Assembly: GCA_020342235.1 (NCBI GenBank)
Contig: CP073214.1
Span: forward strand, 682,001 to 746,000
Length of the DNA stretch: 64,000 nucleotides
From: Saccharomycopsis phalli
Lineage: Eukaryota > Ascomycota > Saccharomycetes > Ascoideales > Saccharomycopsidaceae
Direction of reading: 5' to 3'
How positions within the stretch are numbered: the stretch's first letter is position 1; each line of letters begins with the position of its first letter. The position numbers were made by a program, and so were the translations under genes. Of the stretch, positions 1 through 10,603 are shown in pieces. Under the pieces are notes generated by a model. The model was not told where the DNA came from. It saw nothing but the letters and a program-made list of their open reading frames with translations, and searched no databases.

Positions 1-460
1 CTTGGTCACAAGACAAGAAGATGGTGTACTCAAGAAAAAAAACAGAAATGCCAATGTGAGCGGGGTGCAAGCAATTATTTAAAACTTGGAAAACCAAGTT
101 CCACAGGCGGGCATGCACGTGACACAGGTACCCAGGAATAAGGAGGCGATGGGGCTAGTGTTTGTCAGAGACGCCTGACAGAGAGCGCTGGCGACATGAA
201 ATGGGCGTGATCTTTACTTTCTTTTTTTTTGCCCGCAAAAGACGGGATTTTGACCACGGTAGCTCCTGCGCTTTATTCCAGGGAGTTTTACACGAGACTT
301 GGATTGGGGTAGACACATGCATTTCAATGTATGTTTAATGTAATTTAACTTTTGAAAGGAAGAAAAACCCCCCCACTAGACGAAGACTTGATGCACCAAC
401 AATGGAATATTCCAAGACATGTACCTTCGGTAACTACGACATGAGATCCACACACCAGGC
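1..460. other. Intergenic DNA at left edge
   Basis: No convincing coding region. The stretch lies downstream of IST1, whose stop codon is at 461-463 on the minus strand, and probably also holds the promoter of a gene beyond the left edge. It contains a CACGTG E-box at 116-121 and a homopolymeric T run near 222-230. Nothing else was recognised. Confidence 0.5.
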
Positions 461-1226
461 CTAGCCCTTTTTGAGAGCAGCAAAGCGTTTTCGCAAATTA
501 TCAATATCGCCACTGTTTGTGTTTTTCTCCAGCAGGCTCTTTTCTGGCACGGGCTCCTGCTTCGGGGCTGGGGGAGCTGTGTTACCCTCATTGTCGCTAT
601 CGTTGAGCTCACCAGCCTCACGCTCCAAATTGGTCAACTCAGCCTCGTCGTCGCTCAACTCCGAAAATGGCACCTCATACACCTTTGCTATTTCCTTGAC
701 GTACATGGACACTAATTCGGGGCTAGGCGACTTGCCACTAATACGTGTCCTGATTTTCTCGGGCACCACCAGGACATCGCCCTCGGATATCGAGTCCAAG
801 TGTTCTCGGCCGTATTTCCGAAGAAATATTTCCCGAAGGCTGGAAAGCTCCTTAATATCGGAATGCGGCGCGCAGCGGTAAATCACTGCCACGGCTTCCT
901 CCAAGCTAGGATCCAAGTCCTTGTTTTCCAAGAGGCCGATTCTCGCGAGCAAGAGCTCGCAGTAAAGCTCCAACATCTCGAGTAGTTCTGTGTAGATGTC
1001 GTCCCGAATAATATTCTCTGCGCGAATTTTGGCACTGGGCTCCTTACCAGCACGCAAAAGGTCGGCAAGAAGACGACGCTGCTGCTTCAGCAACGCAGTG
1101 TTCTTCTGCTGCGAGTACTGAAGCTTCAGGATTGTCATCTTGAGCGTGACCTTAAGACGCGTCTGACGTTAGAAAGAACCAGCAAGAGAAACAAGCACTA
1201 CTTACATGCGGACTAATCAGCGACAT
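461..1226 (-). CDS. IST1: IST1, ESCRT-III-like regulator of Vps4 (spliced)
   Basis: Ist1 is a cytosolic ESCRT-III-like protein that binds Did2 and the AAA ATPase Vps4 and tunes multivesicular-body sorting. The main exon (461-1162) encodes the Ist1 helical core, with the basic helix around QQKNTALLKQQRRLLA near the N-terminus, and ends in an acidic linker and a short C-terminal helix (residues DIDNLRKRFAALKKG) that fits a MIT-interacting motif. The open frame alone lacks the usual start. A 7-codon first exon (1206-1226, MSLISPH) joined across a 43-nt intron (1163-1205) adds TRLKVTLK, which matches the family's first helix. The predicted protein has 240 residues. The donor is GTAAGT and the acceptor CAG follows TTTCTAAC directly. 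The gene is divergent from MLS1. Family assignment is confident; the exact splice rests on motif and alignment. Confidence 0.92.
1163..1205 (-). other. IST1: IST1 intron, 43 nt
   Basis: Read on the minus strand: donor GTAAGT at 1205, branch sequence TTTCTAAC, acceptor CAG ending at 1163. Removing it keeps the frame (phase 0) and restores the conserved N-terminal helix. A second acceptor, TTAAG, lies 12 nt downstream and would also stay in frame, but it would drop four residues that align with the family. Confidence 0.85.
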
Positions 1227-1261
1227 GATGCTTCCCTTGAAGACAATTCCCTTGGCCCATT

Positions 1262-1692
1262 GTGTCACGTGATGCGCCGCTGCAGTAGTCGGCGACCAAT
1301 CGGGTAGCGTGCCCGAATCCGGAACTTTCCCATGGGGGGTGTGGTGTGTCGTATCCGAGTCAGGATATCTGACAGCCCCGAGTCAGAGAGATAAGATAAC
1401 GGCATGCCGTTTTCTCAAATCGCCATCTACAGATAAGCAGGATACCGTGCGAGTGCCAAAGAAGCGAGAAGGCGGCGCAAAATATATTAGCCGTGGCAGT
1501 ATTAGCGATCATTGGTTGAGTTTACCATTTTAACAATGTCCCTGACGTTGCGCTTTTAAAGTTCCCTGTTTCCGGCCCGGAGATTGTGCCCTGGTGAACT
1601 TTCCGCTAGTGCGCAACCGAGCGGTAATCTGGGGTATATAACCGGGGAGTCCTGCTTCAATTGAGCCTGTACTTTTTTTCACTCTAGCAATA
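1262..1692. promoter_or_regulatory. Divergent IST1/MLS1 promoter
   Basis: Sites seen: a CACGTG E-box at 1266-1271; a perfect 14-bp palindrome AACGGCATGCCGTT at 1398-1411 (CGG-N4-CCG); a perfect inverted repeat TCCGG-C-CCGGA at 1571-1581; a TATA box TATATAA at 1635-1641; and two GGGG cores matching the Mig1 core SYGGGG (1629-1634 and 1642-1647) on either side of the TATA box. CGG inverted repeats are the usual targets of Zn2Cys6 activators, and Mig1 repression would suit a glyoxylate-cycle gene. Factor assignment is inference only. Confidence 0.5.
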
Positions 1693-3345
1693 ATGACCTC
1701 CCCTTTCCCACAAACACAAGATATTCTCCAGGGAGTCGAATTGAAGGCGCCAGTGGCTGCCAATGCAAAACACATTATAACCACGGAGTCGCTTGCGTTC
1801 TTGGCGACTTTGCACCGTTGCTTCAACAAAACCAGATTGGAATTGTTGGCCAACCGCGAAAAGGCCCAGGCGGAACGGGACGCTGGCAAGTTGCCAGACT
1901 TTCTCCCCGAGACAAAGCACATTCGAGAGGACCCTGCCTGGACTGGGCCTTCGTTAGCCCCGGGGTTAGTCGACCGAAGAGTTGAGATCACCGGTCCTAC
2001 CGACCGTAAGATGGTCATCAACGCCTTCAATTCCAAAGTCGCCACCTACATGGCTGATTTCGAGGACTCCTCGACGCCAACCTGGTTCAATGCCACCGAT
2101 GGACAAGTCAACTTGTACGATGCCATCAGACAGACCATTGAGTTGAAGACGGCAAAGAAGACGTACTCGTTGAACCTCGCTGGTAGAACGTTGCCTACGT
2201 TAATTGTCAGACCCCGTGGATGGCACTTGAACGAGAACCATTTGGTGGTGGACGGTACCCCAATGTCCGGGTCGCTCTTCGACTTTGGTCTCTACTTCTT
2301 CAACAACGCCAAGGAGTATATCAAGCGAGGCTACGGTCCGTACTTCTACTTGCCCAAGATGGAGCACCACCTCGAGGCTAAGTTGTGGAACGACGTCTTC
2401 AACTTCTCGCAGGACTACATCAAGATCCCAAGAGGAACCATCCGGGCCACCGTGTTGATCGAGACGTTGCCTGCAGTGTTCCAATTGGACGAGATCATCT
2501 ACCAGTTGAGACAGCACTCCTCGGGTTTGAACTGCGGCAGATGGGACTACATCTTCTCGTTCATCAAGTCGTTGCGCAACCACCCGTCGTTCATCTTGCC
2601 AGACAGATCGCAGGTCAACATGAAGGTCGGCTTCATGAGCAGCTACGTCAAGCTCTTGATCCAGACTTGCCACAAGCGTCAAGTGCATGCCATGGGCGGA
2701 ATGGCCGCCTTGATCCCAATCAAAAACGACCCGGCCGCAAACAAAAAGGCCATGGAGAACGTCTACAACGACAAGTTGCGCGAGGTGTTGGCTGGCCATG
2801 ACGGTACCTGGATCGCTCATCCGGCAATCGCCGACATTGCTCTCAAGGCATTTAACAAGCACATGCCTGGACCTAACCAAATAAACATCACAAGACCAGC
2901 AGTCACAGTCGGCCCTGCCGACTTGCTCTCTCCGTTTGTTGAGGGAGGCAAGATCACCGAGGCCGGTGTCAGAGAAAACATCTCCATCGGCCTTGGCTAT
3001 ATCGAGGCATGGCTTAGAGGAATCGGATGCGTGGCCATCAACTACTTGATGGAGGATGCTGCCACCGCCGAGGTTTCAAGATCACAGCTTTACCAGTGGG
3101 TGAAACACGGCGCAAAGCTTGATGACGGCACTCTCATCACCAAGGCTTATGTGTCCAAGTTGCTCGATGAGGAGGTGAGCAAATTGATTGCCCAGGCTCC
3201 AAGTGGAAACAAGTACAAGGAGGCTGCCGAGTTCTACAAGCCTGACATTACCGCAGAGTCTTATAACAACTTTATTACCTTGCCGTTGTACGAAACCATT
3301 ACGAAGAAAACTGCCACCAGATCTATTGATGCCGTCAAGTTATAG
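1693..3345 (+). CDS. MLS1: Malate synthase
   Basis: Malate synthase condenses glyoxylate and acetyl-CoA to malate in the glyoxylate cycle, needed for growth on acetate, ethanol or fatty acids. The 550-residue frame is the usual length of the eukaryotic (A-type) enzyme. It carries the malate-synthase signature around [15 protein letters not shown] (residues about 274-288), the [11 protein letters not shown] segment near 175 and the [12 protein letters not shown] segment near 335. The ATG at 1693 follows a TATA box by about 50 bp and has no upstream in-frame rival. Codon use is strongly biased, consistent with high expression. The C-terminus is VKL instead of the canonical SKL peroxisomal signal, so targeting is less certain than the enzymatic role. 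A long antisense frame inside it is a codon-bias shadow. Confidence 0.98.
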   Translation: MTSPFPQTQDILQGVELKAPVAANAKHIITTESLAFLATLHRCFNKTRLELLANREKAQAERDAGKLPDFLPETKHIREDPAWTGPSLAPGLVDRRVEITGPTDRKMVINAFNSKVATYMADFEDSSTPTWFNATDGQVNLYDAIRQTIELKTAKKTYSLNLAGRTLPTLIVRPRGWHLNENHLVVDGTPMSGSLFDFGLYFFNNAKEYIKRGYGPYFYLPKMEHHLEAKLWNDVFNFSQDYIKIPRGTIRATVLIETLPAVFQLDEIIYQLRQHSSGLNCGRWDYIFSFIKSLRNHPSFILPDRSQVNMKVGFMSSYVKLLIQTCHKRQVHAMGGMAALIPIKNDPAANKKAMENVYNDKLREVLAGHDGTWIAHPAIADIALKAFNKHMPGPNQINITRPAVTVGPADLLSPFVEGGKITEAGVRENISIGLGYIEAWLRGIGCVAINYLMEDAATAEVSRSQLYQWVKHGAKLDDGTLITKAYVSKLLDEEVSKLIAQAPSGNKYKEAAEFYKPDITAESYNNFITLPLYETITKKTATRSIDAVKL

Positions 3346-4181
3346 CCCGTTTGATATTTATTCTGCCTAGTGTATGGTTTAATATATTGTGTCAAAATGT
3401 TGTAGTACCCACTGGGTTGTAGTGGATTGTAGTAGCATGGCGATGTAGGCTATGTTCATAAACATGGATAATAACGAAAAGATGGACGCGTCACTGCTCA
3501 TATAAAAAGCCCATTCAAATGGAAAAAAGAATTGAAAGCAAGAATAAATCATGGCTTAGCTTCGATGCACCGCGTCAGGCACTATTAAAATTCAATCCCG
3601 CAAAATCTATTTAAATCAGATGGAAAGCTTGATTATTAGAAGGTTGCTTTCACATGGCTAACAATTCAAAAAATAGATAATTTAGTTACTAGAATTTATA
3701 GTAGCATATTTTTACTCATACAATTAAATAATCTGGATTCATCAAAAGTAAGGATCTTCATTTTGAAAATTTTCCATTTCCATTTATCCAACTGTACTGT
3801 TTCGGTATTAAAGAAAACATACATCTTTATTACAGTATCCATACATACCTCAATATTGTCATTACTATTTCAAATCCCCTTCTGACTATCTAATAGTATT
3901 TTTATAAAGAAATGTTTTGATAATTACAACCCCGCATTCTCAAGAAACAATAAACCATCTGTTGTAAAATCCTACCACGCCTACAGAAAAAAAGAAGCAT
4001 TATATTATTCCTAACTCTAATTCATAAATAAATACTTCTAGCTATAATCCATAAACATTGTTCTGTTAAAATGCCAACATCCACCGGCTTAATCTTGAAC
4101 TATATTACCCGGATGTCAAATTGGAATTTTAACGACATGGAGTAAATAGATTCCTCGTGCAGTAATGGATAGCTAGAGAGA
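3346..4181. other. 836-bp AT-rich intergenic region, MLS1 to TAF2
   Basis: It holds the MLS1 3' end and the TAF2 promoter. I see no reading frame of note, no tRNA-like B box and no clear repeat. The sequence is AT-rich throughout with many short A and T runs. Nothing specific can be assigned. Confidence 0.5.
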
Positions 4182-7100
4182 ATGCCGTCATTAGATTATT
4201 CCAACAGAGCTAGTGAAGCCACCCCTAATTCTTTACATAATAAGAAAAGCAAAAAGGGCCAGCTGTCTATATATCACCACCACCAGCCATTCAAAGTTAC
4301 GTTCCAGAAGGTGGCCATTGAAGTGGATCTTGCAAAATGCCAATTGACGGGACATACCGAGTTAACAATTGTACCCACAGACCCAACAAACCGTATAATA
4401 ATGTTGGACGCGCGGTACTTGAATATTCACGACGTGTTTGTCAATGATAAGCGCGTCACTTTCTTGCACAACGATGTGCTACAATTGGAGAGCAGGCGAC
4501 AGTTGAATATTTTCAAGGACGACGAGTTGGACCAGGAGAAGGAGGCAATTCAAAGCGAATACTCAATTTTTCACCACCACTTGTACAAACAGACTTTGAA
4601 AAGTTTGTTTAGTGGCACCAACACCAAGGAGTTGGCAATCTTCTTGCCCGACAAGATGAAAATCGGATTGCAAGAGGCAGGCCTGGTTTCCGCGTTGACA
4701 CCAAGACCCAAAGATTCTCCAGGATCGTATAAAACCCCTAGTAATGCCGAATTGATTTACACACCCTTTACTGTTCGTATCGTGTATACATGCAAGAACC
4801 CCAAGGATGGTGTGAATTTCGTGGGTGGGCTACACAACTTGGGGCACGTACCTAAAAACCAGTGGCATGTATACACTACCAATTCCTTGATTGGCATTTC
4901 CACATCATCCTGGGTCCCCTGCGTGGACAACTTTTGGGAGAAGACTACTTGGCAGATTGAAATCACGGTTGCCAGAACCATTGGTGACATGCTCAGGAAC
5001 ACCCAGGGAACAAGCGAAAAGAAGGGTGACGAAGATGAGGACGATTTGGATCGGGAAATTGTAATTTGCTGCTCGGACCTCTTATCAATGAAAGAATACC
5101 AGCATGCAACCGATCCGAGCAAGAAGATTGTTTCATGCACAGTGTTCAATCCAATTTCACCACATCACATTGGTTGGGCTGTTGGTCCGTTTGAGGCCAT
5201 ACCTATGGATAGCATTATTGATATGGATAACGAAGAGAATGGCGACGAAGACACCGTGAAGGTCCCAGGGTTCATCTATTACCTAAAGGGTAATAAGGAA
5301 TTAGCAGCAAATACCAGTGTGATCCTCAACAACGCATGTGAATACTTCTCTAGAGAGTTTGGCTCGTTTCCTTTTTCGTCGTATTGTGTCTTGTTTGCAG
5401 GCGATACCGAGGTGGAATCGGCGTGCTTTTCAGGATTGACAATTCACAGCGATAAGCTCTTGTACGGGCCAGAAGTAATTGACAAGATATTTGACTCCAC
5501 CGAAATTCTTGTCGTGGCTTTGGCAAAGCAATGGTCTGGTGTCAACGTCTTGCCCCGGAATTTTGAGGACGCATGGATTACCATTGGAATCGCATACTAC
5601 ATGACATTACAGTTTATCAAGAAGTTGATGGGGTACAACGAATTTAAGTTCCGGGTCAAGAAGAGATCAGACATGATTTGTGATCAAGATATTGGCAAGC
5701 CACCGATTTCGGAGCCGTACTTTAACTTTCCTGTGAATGAAGCCAAGGATTTTGAATTTGTCAAGTTGAAGGCCCCGATTGTGTTATTCATCCTCAATCG
5801 CAGAATGACAAAAACTGACAAGTCCTTTGGCCTCTTTCGAGTTATTCCAAAATTATTTTTACAGGCCATGACCACTGATTCGCCAGACTGGGCAATTGAT
5901 ACTGTGCATTTCCAGCATATCGCCGAGAAGGTAAACCATAATAAGCTTGATAACTTCTTTAAGCAATGGGTACATGGCAGCGGAACTCCGATTTTTCGAA
6001 TAACACAAAGATTCAACAAAAAGAGAATGTTTGTGGAAATGGGAATTCGCCAAGTGCAGATGGACGAGTCTGCAAAGCCAGATCCTAAATCCGAGTCAGT
6101 GATTGAGGATTGCAACAGATTATTGGATGAAGGGCCGTCAGAAGGAATCCAGAGCGTGTTTACTGGGCCCATGACTATTCGAATACATGAAGCTGATGGG
6201 ACGCCTTATGAGCACATTGTCAACTTGAAGGACAGTTTCACCAAGTTGGATATTCAGTATAACACCAAATACAAGAGATTGAAGCGTCACAGAAAGCAAA
6301 AGGAGGAGGAGTTAGAAGAGGAAAAGAAAGGCACGGATATTTCTTTAGTTCAAGAGGCAAGTGAATACGATGAAAATGGACAGGCTATTGGTCCTGTGAA
6401 TGAAAATAGTGATGTGCTTGCACACTGTCTCGGTGACGTGCTTCAGACAGATGAGGAAGTCAAGAAATGGGGTTTATTTGAATGGACCAAGGAGCAGGAG
6501 GAGAAAATGACTCACGAAGCGTTTGAGTGGATTAGAGTGGATGCAGATTTTGAATGGATTTGCAAGGTGTACATTAACCAACCGGATTATATGTTTTTGT
6601 CACAGTTGCAGCAGGATCGTGATGTGGACGCTCAGTATGATTCCATCAAATATTTCAAGGAATCTGAGAGCAGACTACCTGTTTATCTGACGATTTTGCT
6701 ACGGACATTGATGGACTGGAGATACTATCACGGAATCAGAGTTGAAGCAGGGAAGGCGCTCTTGGAATATTCAGGTAGCGAAGTGAACTTTGTTGGAATG
6801 AGATTATTGATCAAGGCTTTCCAGACATTATTTTGTTTTGACACGCATTCAAACATTCCATTGCCCAATGATTTCTCCGACTTTGCATTGTATTTTATTC
6901 AGAAAACTGTTCCGGTAGTGTTATCGCAAGTGAAGAATGCCAATGGGTCGTGCCCTATGAGGGTAAAGAGCTTTTTGTTAGACTTGCTTCGGTATAATGA
7001 AAATGGCCAAAACCAATTTTCTGATTGTTTTTATGTTGGAGATTTGGTAAGGTCGATAGTAACTAGTGTATTGGAAACAGGCAAGGACATAAGCCAAGAC

Positions 7101-8444
7101 CAGAAACAAGCTAATAAGGCGTTCACCGACAAAGTGATGCTTGAGTTGGACCGGTATATGAGAATGGACGAGTGGATACCTTCATACCAGAAGCATGTGA
7201 CAGTGATGATTCTTGCCGAAAAGACTAAAATGGCTATGAAAGGGCTCATTGACTTGAAGTTTGAGGACTTGCTAGTGTACACAAAGCCCGAGTTTTATGA
7301 CTCGATAAGAGTCGTTGCCATTGATGGGATATTGAAGTTGGGGGGAATCAAGAATGCCAGTATCTTGAAATACTTGTTCCAAATAATGGAATTTGATCAT
7401 TCTCACTTTGTGCGAAACAAAATCGCAGAGAAGTTGGTTGAGTGCATTGGAGTCGCTGCAATACACGGGATAAGCCTGTCTGTTGACGACGAGGAATTTG
7501 AGCCGACAATTGAAGAAGAGGAGGAAGAGGAAGCTCTGGGAGGTGATACCCAGAAGCGGGAAATGATTATAATAGAAGAGGAGAACGTCAACCAGTTCAA
7601 TGCGCGGAATGAAGCGTTGGACAGGACTACTTATCAAGGGATCGTTAAGCTATTGCGGCGAGAGTATGGAAAAGGAAATGGGTTGAAGGAAGTGATTTGG
7701 AAAGGACTACATTCCTTGATGTTGTCTATAAAGACCAAGAAAACTCTTTTTGATATATCCATGGTGTTGTTTGAGCCTAGCACCGAGATGATTGTTAGAT
7801 TGCCTATTCCTCGAGACAAGATGATAGTGGCAAAGTACAATGGGGAAGGAAAGATCACCATGTTCCGACAGAGCAAGTTTAAGCTCCAGTTTAATAAGAA
7901 AATTGCACTCAAGATATTGACCAAGATCAACGGAGATGGTACCAGTGTAAAATCGCCAATTCGATCGCCAGGTCTCAGAAGATCAGGTTCCCAAACACTG
8001 AATGAGCCTTTGAAGACCCCGATGATGGAAAAGGCGAAGCCAGATTTGCTGGTTGTGAAGGAAACCAAGGCAAAGGCAAGTCCAGCAGTGCCACAGAAGA
8101 AGGAGCCGAAGGTTACTGCCAAAGTGGTTAAGAGTAAATTGTCTTTAAAAATGACAAAGGTTGTGATCCGAGCTAAAGATAAGCTGGCATTGAGTAAGAT
8201 TGTGGGAAAGCCGACGTACATGGTGAAATTGAAAGTGCCAAAAAAGCTGGAGTTCTTGAGAAAGATTCATGATCTCAAGAGAGAAAATAGTGACAAGTTT
8301 TGCTATCGCTCAGAAATACGAAGAGATAAAGAGGAGGGGAAAAAAGTAGTTAAAATTAACTTTAAACGCAAGTCGATTGTTGTCAATTCAAGGGAGAATG
8401 CCCCAAGACAGGAGAAAACCAAACTTCGGTTTAAAATGAAGTAG
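4182..8444 (+). CDS. TAF2: TFIID subunit TAF2 (TSM1)
   Basis: TAF2 is a large TFIID subunit that contacts initiator DNA and Taf1. It is built on an M1-aminopeptidase fold followed by HEAT-like repeats. The 1420-residue product opens with the family's segment GQLSIYHHHQPFKVTFQKV. In the metallopeptidase region (about residues 440-452) the zinc-binding HEXXH is absent: the aligned residues read VVALAKQWSG, so the fold is catalytically dead, as is normal for TAF2. An acidic run (about 1108-1125) is followed by a very basic, low-complexity C-terminal tail from about residue 1240 on. The ATG at 4182 begins just before the conserved N-terminal block. The length is close to that of S. cerevisiae Taf2. 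Confident. Confidence 0.96.
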   Translation: MPSLDYSNRASEATPNSLHNKKSKKGQLSIYHHHQPFKVTFQKVAIEVDLAKCQLTGHTELTIVPTDPTNRIIMLDARYLNIHDVFVNDKRVTFLHNDVLQLESRRQLNIFKDDELDQEKEAIQSEYSIFHHHLYKQTLKSLFSGTNTKELAIFLPDKMKIGLQEAGLVSALTPRPKDSPGSYKTPSNAELIYTPFTVRIVYTCKNPKDGVNFVGGLHNLGHVPKNQWHVYTTNSLIGISTSSWVPCVDNFWEKTTWQIEITVARTIGDMLRNTQGTSEKKGDEDEDDLDREIVICCSDLLSMKEYQHATDPSKKIVSCTVFNPISPHHIGWAVGPFEAIPMDSIIDMDNEENGDEDTVKVPGFIYYLKGNKELAANTSVILNNACEYFSREFGSFPFSSYCVLFAGDTEVESACFSGLTIHSDKLLYGPEVIDKIFDSTEILVVALAKQWSGVNVLPRNFEDAWITIGIAYYMTLQFIKKLMGYNEFKFRVKKRSDMICDQDIGKPPISEPYFNFPVNEAKDFEFVKLKAPIVLFILNRRMTKTDKSFGLFRVIPKLFLQAMTTDSPDWAIDTVHFQHIAEKVNHNKLDNFFKQWVHGSGTPIFRITQRFNKKRMFVEMGIRQVQMDESAKPDPKSESVIEDCNRLLDEGPSEGIQSVFTGPMTIRIHEADGTPYEHIVNLKDSFTKLDIQYNTKYKRLKRHRKQKEEELEEEKKGTDISLVQEASEYDENGQAIGPVNENSDVLAHCLGDVLQTDEEVKKWGLFEWTKEQEEKMTHEAFEWIRVDADFEWICKVYINQPDYMFLSQLQQDRDVDAQYDSIKYFKESESRLPVYLTILLRTLMDWRYYHGIRVEAGKALLEYSGSEVNFVGMRLLIKAFQTLFCFDTHSNIPLPNDFSDFALYFIQKTVPVVLSQVKNANGSCPMRVKSFLLDLLRYNENGQNQFSDCFYVGDLVRSIVTSVLETGKDISQDQKQANKAFTDKVMLELDRYMRMDEWIPSYQKHVTVMILAEKTKMAMKGLIDLKFEDLLVYTKPEFYDSIRVVAIDGILKLGGIKNASILKYLFQIMEFDHSHFVRNKIAEKLVECIGVAAIHGISLSVDDEEFEPTIEEEEEEEALGGDTQKREMIIIEEENVNQFNARNEALDRTTYQGIVKLLRREYGKGNGLKEVIWKGLHSLMLSIKTKKTLFDISMVLFEPSTEMIVRLPIPRDKMIVAKYNGEGKITMFRQSKFKLQFNKKIALKILTKINGDGTSVKSPIRSPGLRRSGSQTLNEPLKTPMMEKAKPDLLVVKETKAKASPAVPQKKEPKVTAKVVKSKLSLKMTKVVIRAKDKLALSKIVGKPTYMVKLKVPKKLEFLRKIHDLKRENSDKFCYRSEIRRDKEEGKKVVKINFKRKSIVVNSRENAPRQEKTKLRFKMK

Positions 8445-8602
8445 TCTATGAAAAAAAGTGCAATAAGGTGCTAGTACTAGCCATTAAAATGTGTAATAGT
8501 TTATTAATATAAGTCCTAATGAGCCGTGTAGCCTACATGTAGGTTGATGTAGTCTCGTGATAACCCACAAAGTTAGTTAGTTTGGTACATGACAACTAGT
8601 AG

Positions 8603-10603
8603 ATGTTACACAGGATACTAGTACTGGTGGCATGGATATGTACTATAATAAATAGCCTGGGAGTGCTAGTATACTGCCAGGAAAACGCTACGCAGAATTT
8701 CAGCAACGAGTCTGTGAACTGTGTAGCTGTCAACAACAGCCTACCAAATGGTGTTGGTGATTGGGAAGCGCGATATGAGGAAATGGGCAACGGAAAATCG
8801 GGGGAACCAGATGAAAGTACGCCCGGAACAGACCGGTTTGGGGTATTTACAAACATCAGCACAAACGCTAGCAATGATACCGTGTCAGAGGAGGAAGATC
8901 TCAGCCGTAATTTCTTGTCATTTGAGGAGTGGAAACAAAAGAAGGTGTTCAAAGACGAGGAGGAGAAACAGCAAGTGAAGGAATACAGTGCGGTTGGAGA
9001 TTCCGGGAGAAGGCTCGACGCTTATTCCGAGTACTCAATAGGAGAGGAGAACGAAATCGACTTGGACTTGTTCACCAACGGAGGCACAGAGACGAAAGAA
9101 AAGGCCAGCAAGAGATTCAATTTTGCGTCATTGGACTGTGCGGCTACCGTTGTCAAGACCAACTCTGGTGCCAAGTCTGCGTCGTCTGTTCTTCTGGAGA
9201 ACAAGGAGACGTATCTTCTCAACGAGTGCGGGTCCAAGGAAAATTATATTATAATTGAGCTATGTGAGGATATTTTGATTGACAGTATTCTGTTGGGTAA
9301 CTATGAGTTTTTCAGCAGCATGTTCAAGGACGTCAGTTTCCATGTGTCTGACCGATATCCCAACGCCAATTGGCAGTTTTTGGGGGAGTTCCAAGGGAAA
9401 AATGAACGAGACATTCAGACTTTTGATACGGAAAATCCGCTAATATGGGCCAAGTATTTGAAAATAGAGTTTAAGTCACACTACGGGAACGAGTACTACT
9501 GTCCTGTGAGTATAGTCAGGGTGCATGGGCGGACGATGATGGAGGAGTACAAGTTGAAGGAGTCGGCTGAAAAGAAGAAGCCTGTGGTGAAAGGTTCTGA
9601 GAAACCAATGGTATCTTTATCAAGATCTGAGCAGTCGTTGTTTACTGGGCTGGAGGTCCCAAAGACTGTTGCGATAACCACGCCGGAGATTAGCACACAT
9701 GTTTCTGGTACGGTATCGGATAATCTGACGCTGACGAGCAAGGAGAAGGAAATTGAGAGATGCGTTGAATACGGGTTTGAGCAATTTCTCATGGAACTAC
9801 AGCGTAACGAGAGCTGCGAAGCGATTGAACTACAAAAGCCGGTGATAAAAAAACCAATGACGCTGTCAAAACGGGAGCCGGTGACACAGGAGTCGATTTA
9901 CAAGAACATCATGACGCGGATTTCGCTCTTGGAGGCCAATGCGAGCCTTTCGTTGCTCTATATTGAGGAGCAGAGCAAGATTCTCACGGAAGCGTTTAGC
10001 AAGTTGGAAAAGAAGCACAATGTCAAATTTTCAATGCTCGCAAACGCAATTAACACGACACTACAAAACCAAATACTGGAATTTAAGATACTTTTCCATG
10101 CGCTAACGATGGATACTACTTACCAGATTGAGATACACCGATACGAAACTGAAAATGCTTGGCTGCAAGTAGACGGTCGGATTCTGGTATTGGCAAATGA
10201 GATTAAATTTCAAAAGCGAATTGTGATTTTACTTTTCACGGTCTTGGCATGCTTAGTTGGATACGTGGTATTCACCCGGGATACCTACATCGATGATGAC
10301 GCCGATGAATTTACCGGCATATATGAGGATGGATACGACGAACGGGACTACATGTATAGCCAGGACCTGATCGACCAGGAAATGGTGCCAGGAAGCCAGA
10401 GTCCGCAGTTCAACTTAGAGGTGGACAGTCTAGAGCGGAGTCCACTGGCAAAGCGACGGACACGGTTGCGGACAAGTAGTAAGCCTGGGAAAATGGCCCT
10501 GTACGTCAGCAGGCATGCCAGAAAGAAAAGCATGTGTAGTGTCAGTAACACCGAAAGGGCTCCGTTATTGATCACGCCAGATCTGAGTGATCAAGAAGAG
10601 TAA
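8603..10603 (+). CDS. SLP1: SLP1, SUN-domain ER membrane protein
   Basis: Slp1 is an ER membrane glycoprotein of the SUN (Sad1/UNC-84) family which, with Emp65, protects soluble ER proteins from degradation. The 666-residue product has an N-terminal signal peptide (residues about 1-25, ending near VYCQEN), several N-glycosylation sequons, and the Slp1 landmark LSFEEWKQKK near residue 109. A central SUN domain (about 170-315) includes FNFASLDCAATVVKTNSGAK and NEYYCPVSIVRVHG. Coiled-coil sequence follows, then a single transmembrane helix at about 540-560 (IVILLFTVLACLVGYVVF) and a basic, Ser/Arg-rich tail. The ATG at 8603 gives a good signal peptide. The paralogue Mps3 is less similar. Confidence 0.93.
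   Translation: MLHRILVLVAWICTIINSLGVLVYCQENATQNFSNESVNCVAVNNSLPNGVGDWEARYEEMGNGKSGEPDESTPGTDRFGVFTNISTNASNDTVSEEEDLSRNFLSFEEWKQKKVFKDEEEKQQVKEYSAVGDSGRRLDAYSEYSIGEENEIDLDLFTNGGTETKEKASKRFNFASLDCAATVVKTNSGAKSASSVLLENKETYLLNECGSKENYIIIELCEDILIDSILLGNYEFFSSMFKDVSFHVSDRYPNANWQFLGEFQGKNERDIQTFDTENPLIWAKYLKIEFKSHYGNEYYCPVSIVRVHGRTMMEEYKLKESAEKKKPVVKGSEKPMVSLSRSEQSLFTGLEVPKTVAITTPEISTHVSGTVSDNLTLTSKEKEIERCVEYGFEQFLMELQRNESCEAIELQKPVIKKPMTLSKREPVTQESIYKNIMTRISLLEANASLSLLYIEEQSKILTEAFSKLEKKHNVKFSMLANAINTTLQNQILEFKILFHALTMDTTYQIEIHRYETENAWLQVDGRILVLANEIKFQKRIVILLFTVLACLVGYVVFTRDTYIDDDADEFTGIYEDGYDERDYMYSQDLIDQEMVPGSQSPQFNLEVDSLERSPLAKRRTRLRTSSKPGKMALYVSRHARKKSMCSVSNTERAPLLITPDLSDQEE

Noticed and set aside
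2200-2880. 226-codon frame antisense to MLS1
   Set aside because: Shadow of a codon-biased gene; composition (His/Val/Gln/Asp-rich) and lack of motifs argue against a protein.
7634-8221. 195-codon frame antisense to the TAF2 tail
   Set aside because: Opposite the low-complexity basic tail of TAF2; the hydrophobic composition is what that codon pattern gives in reverse.
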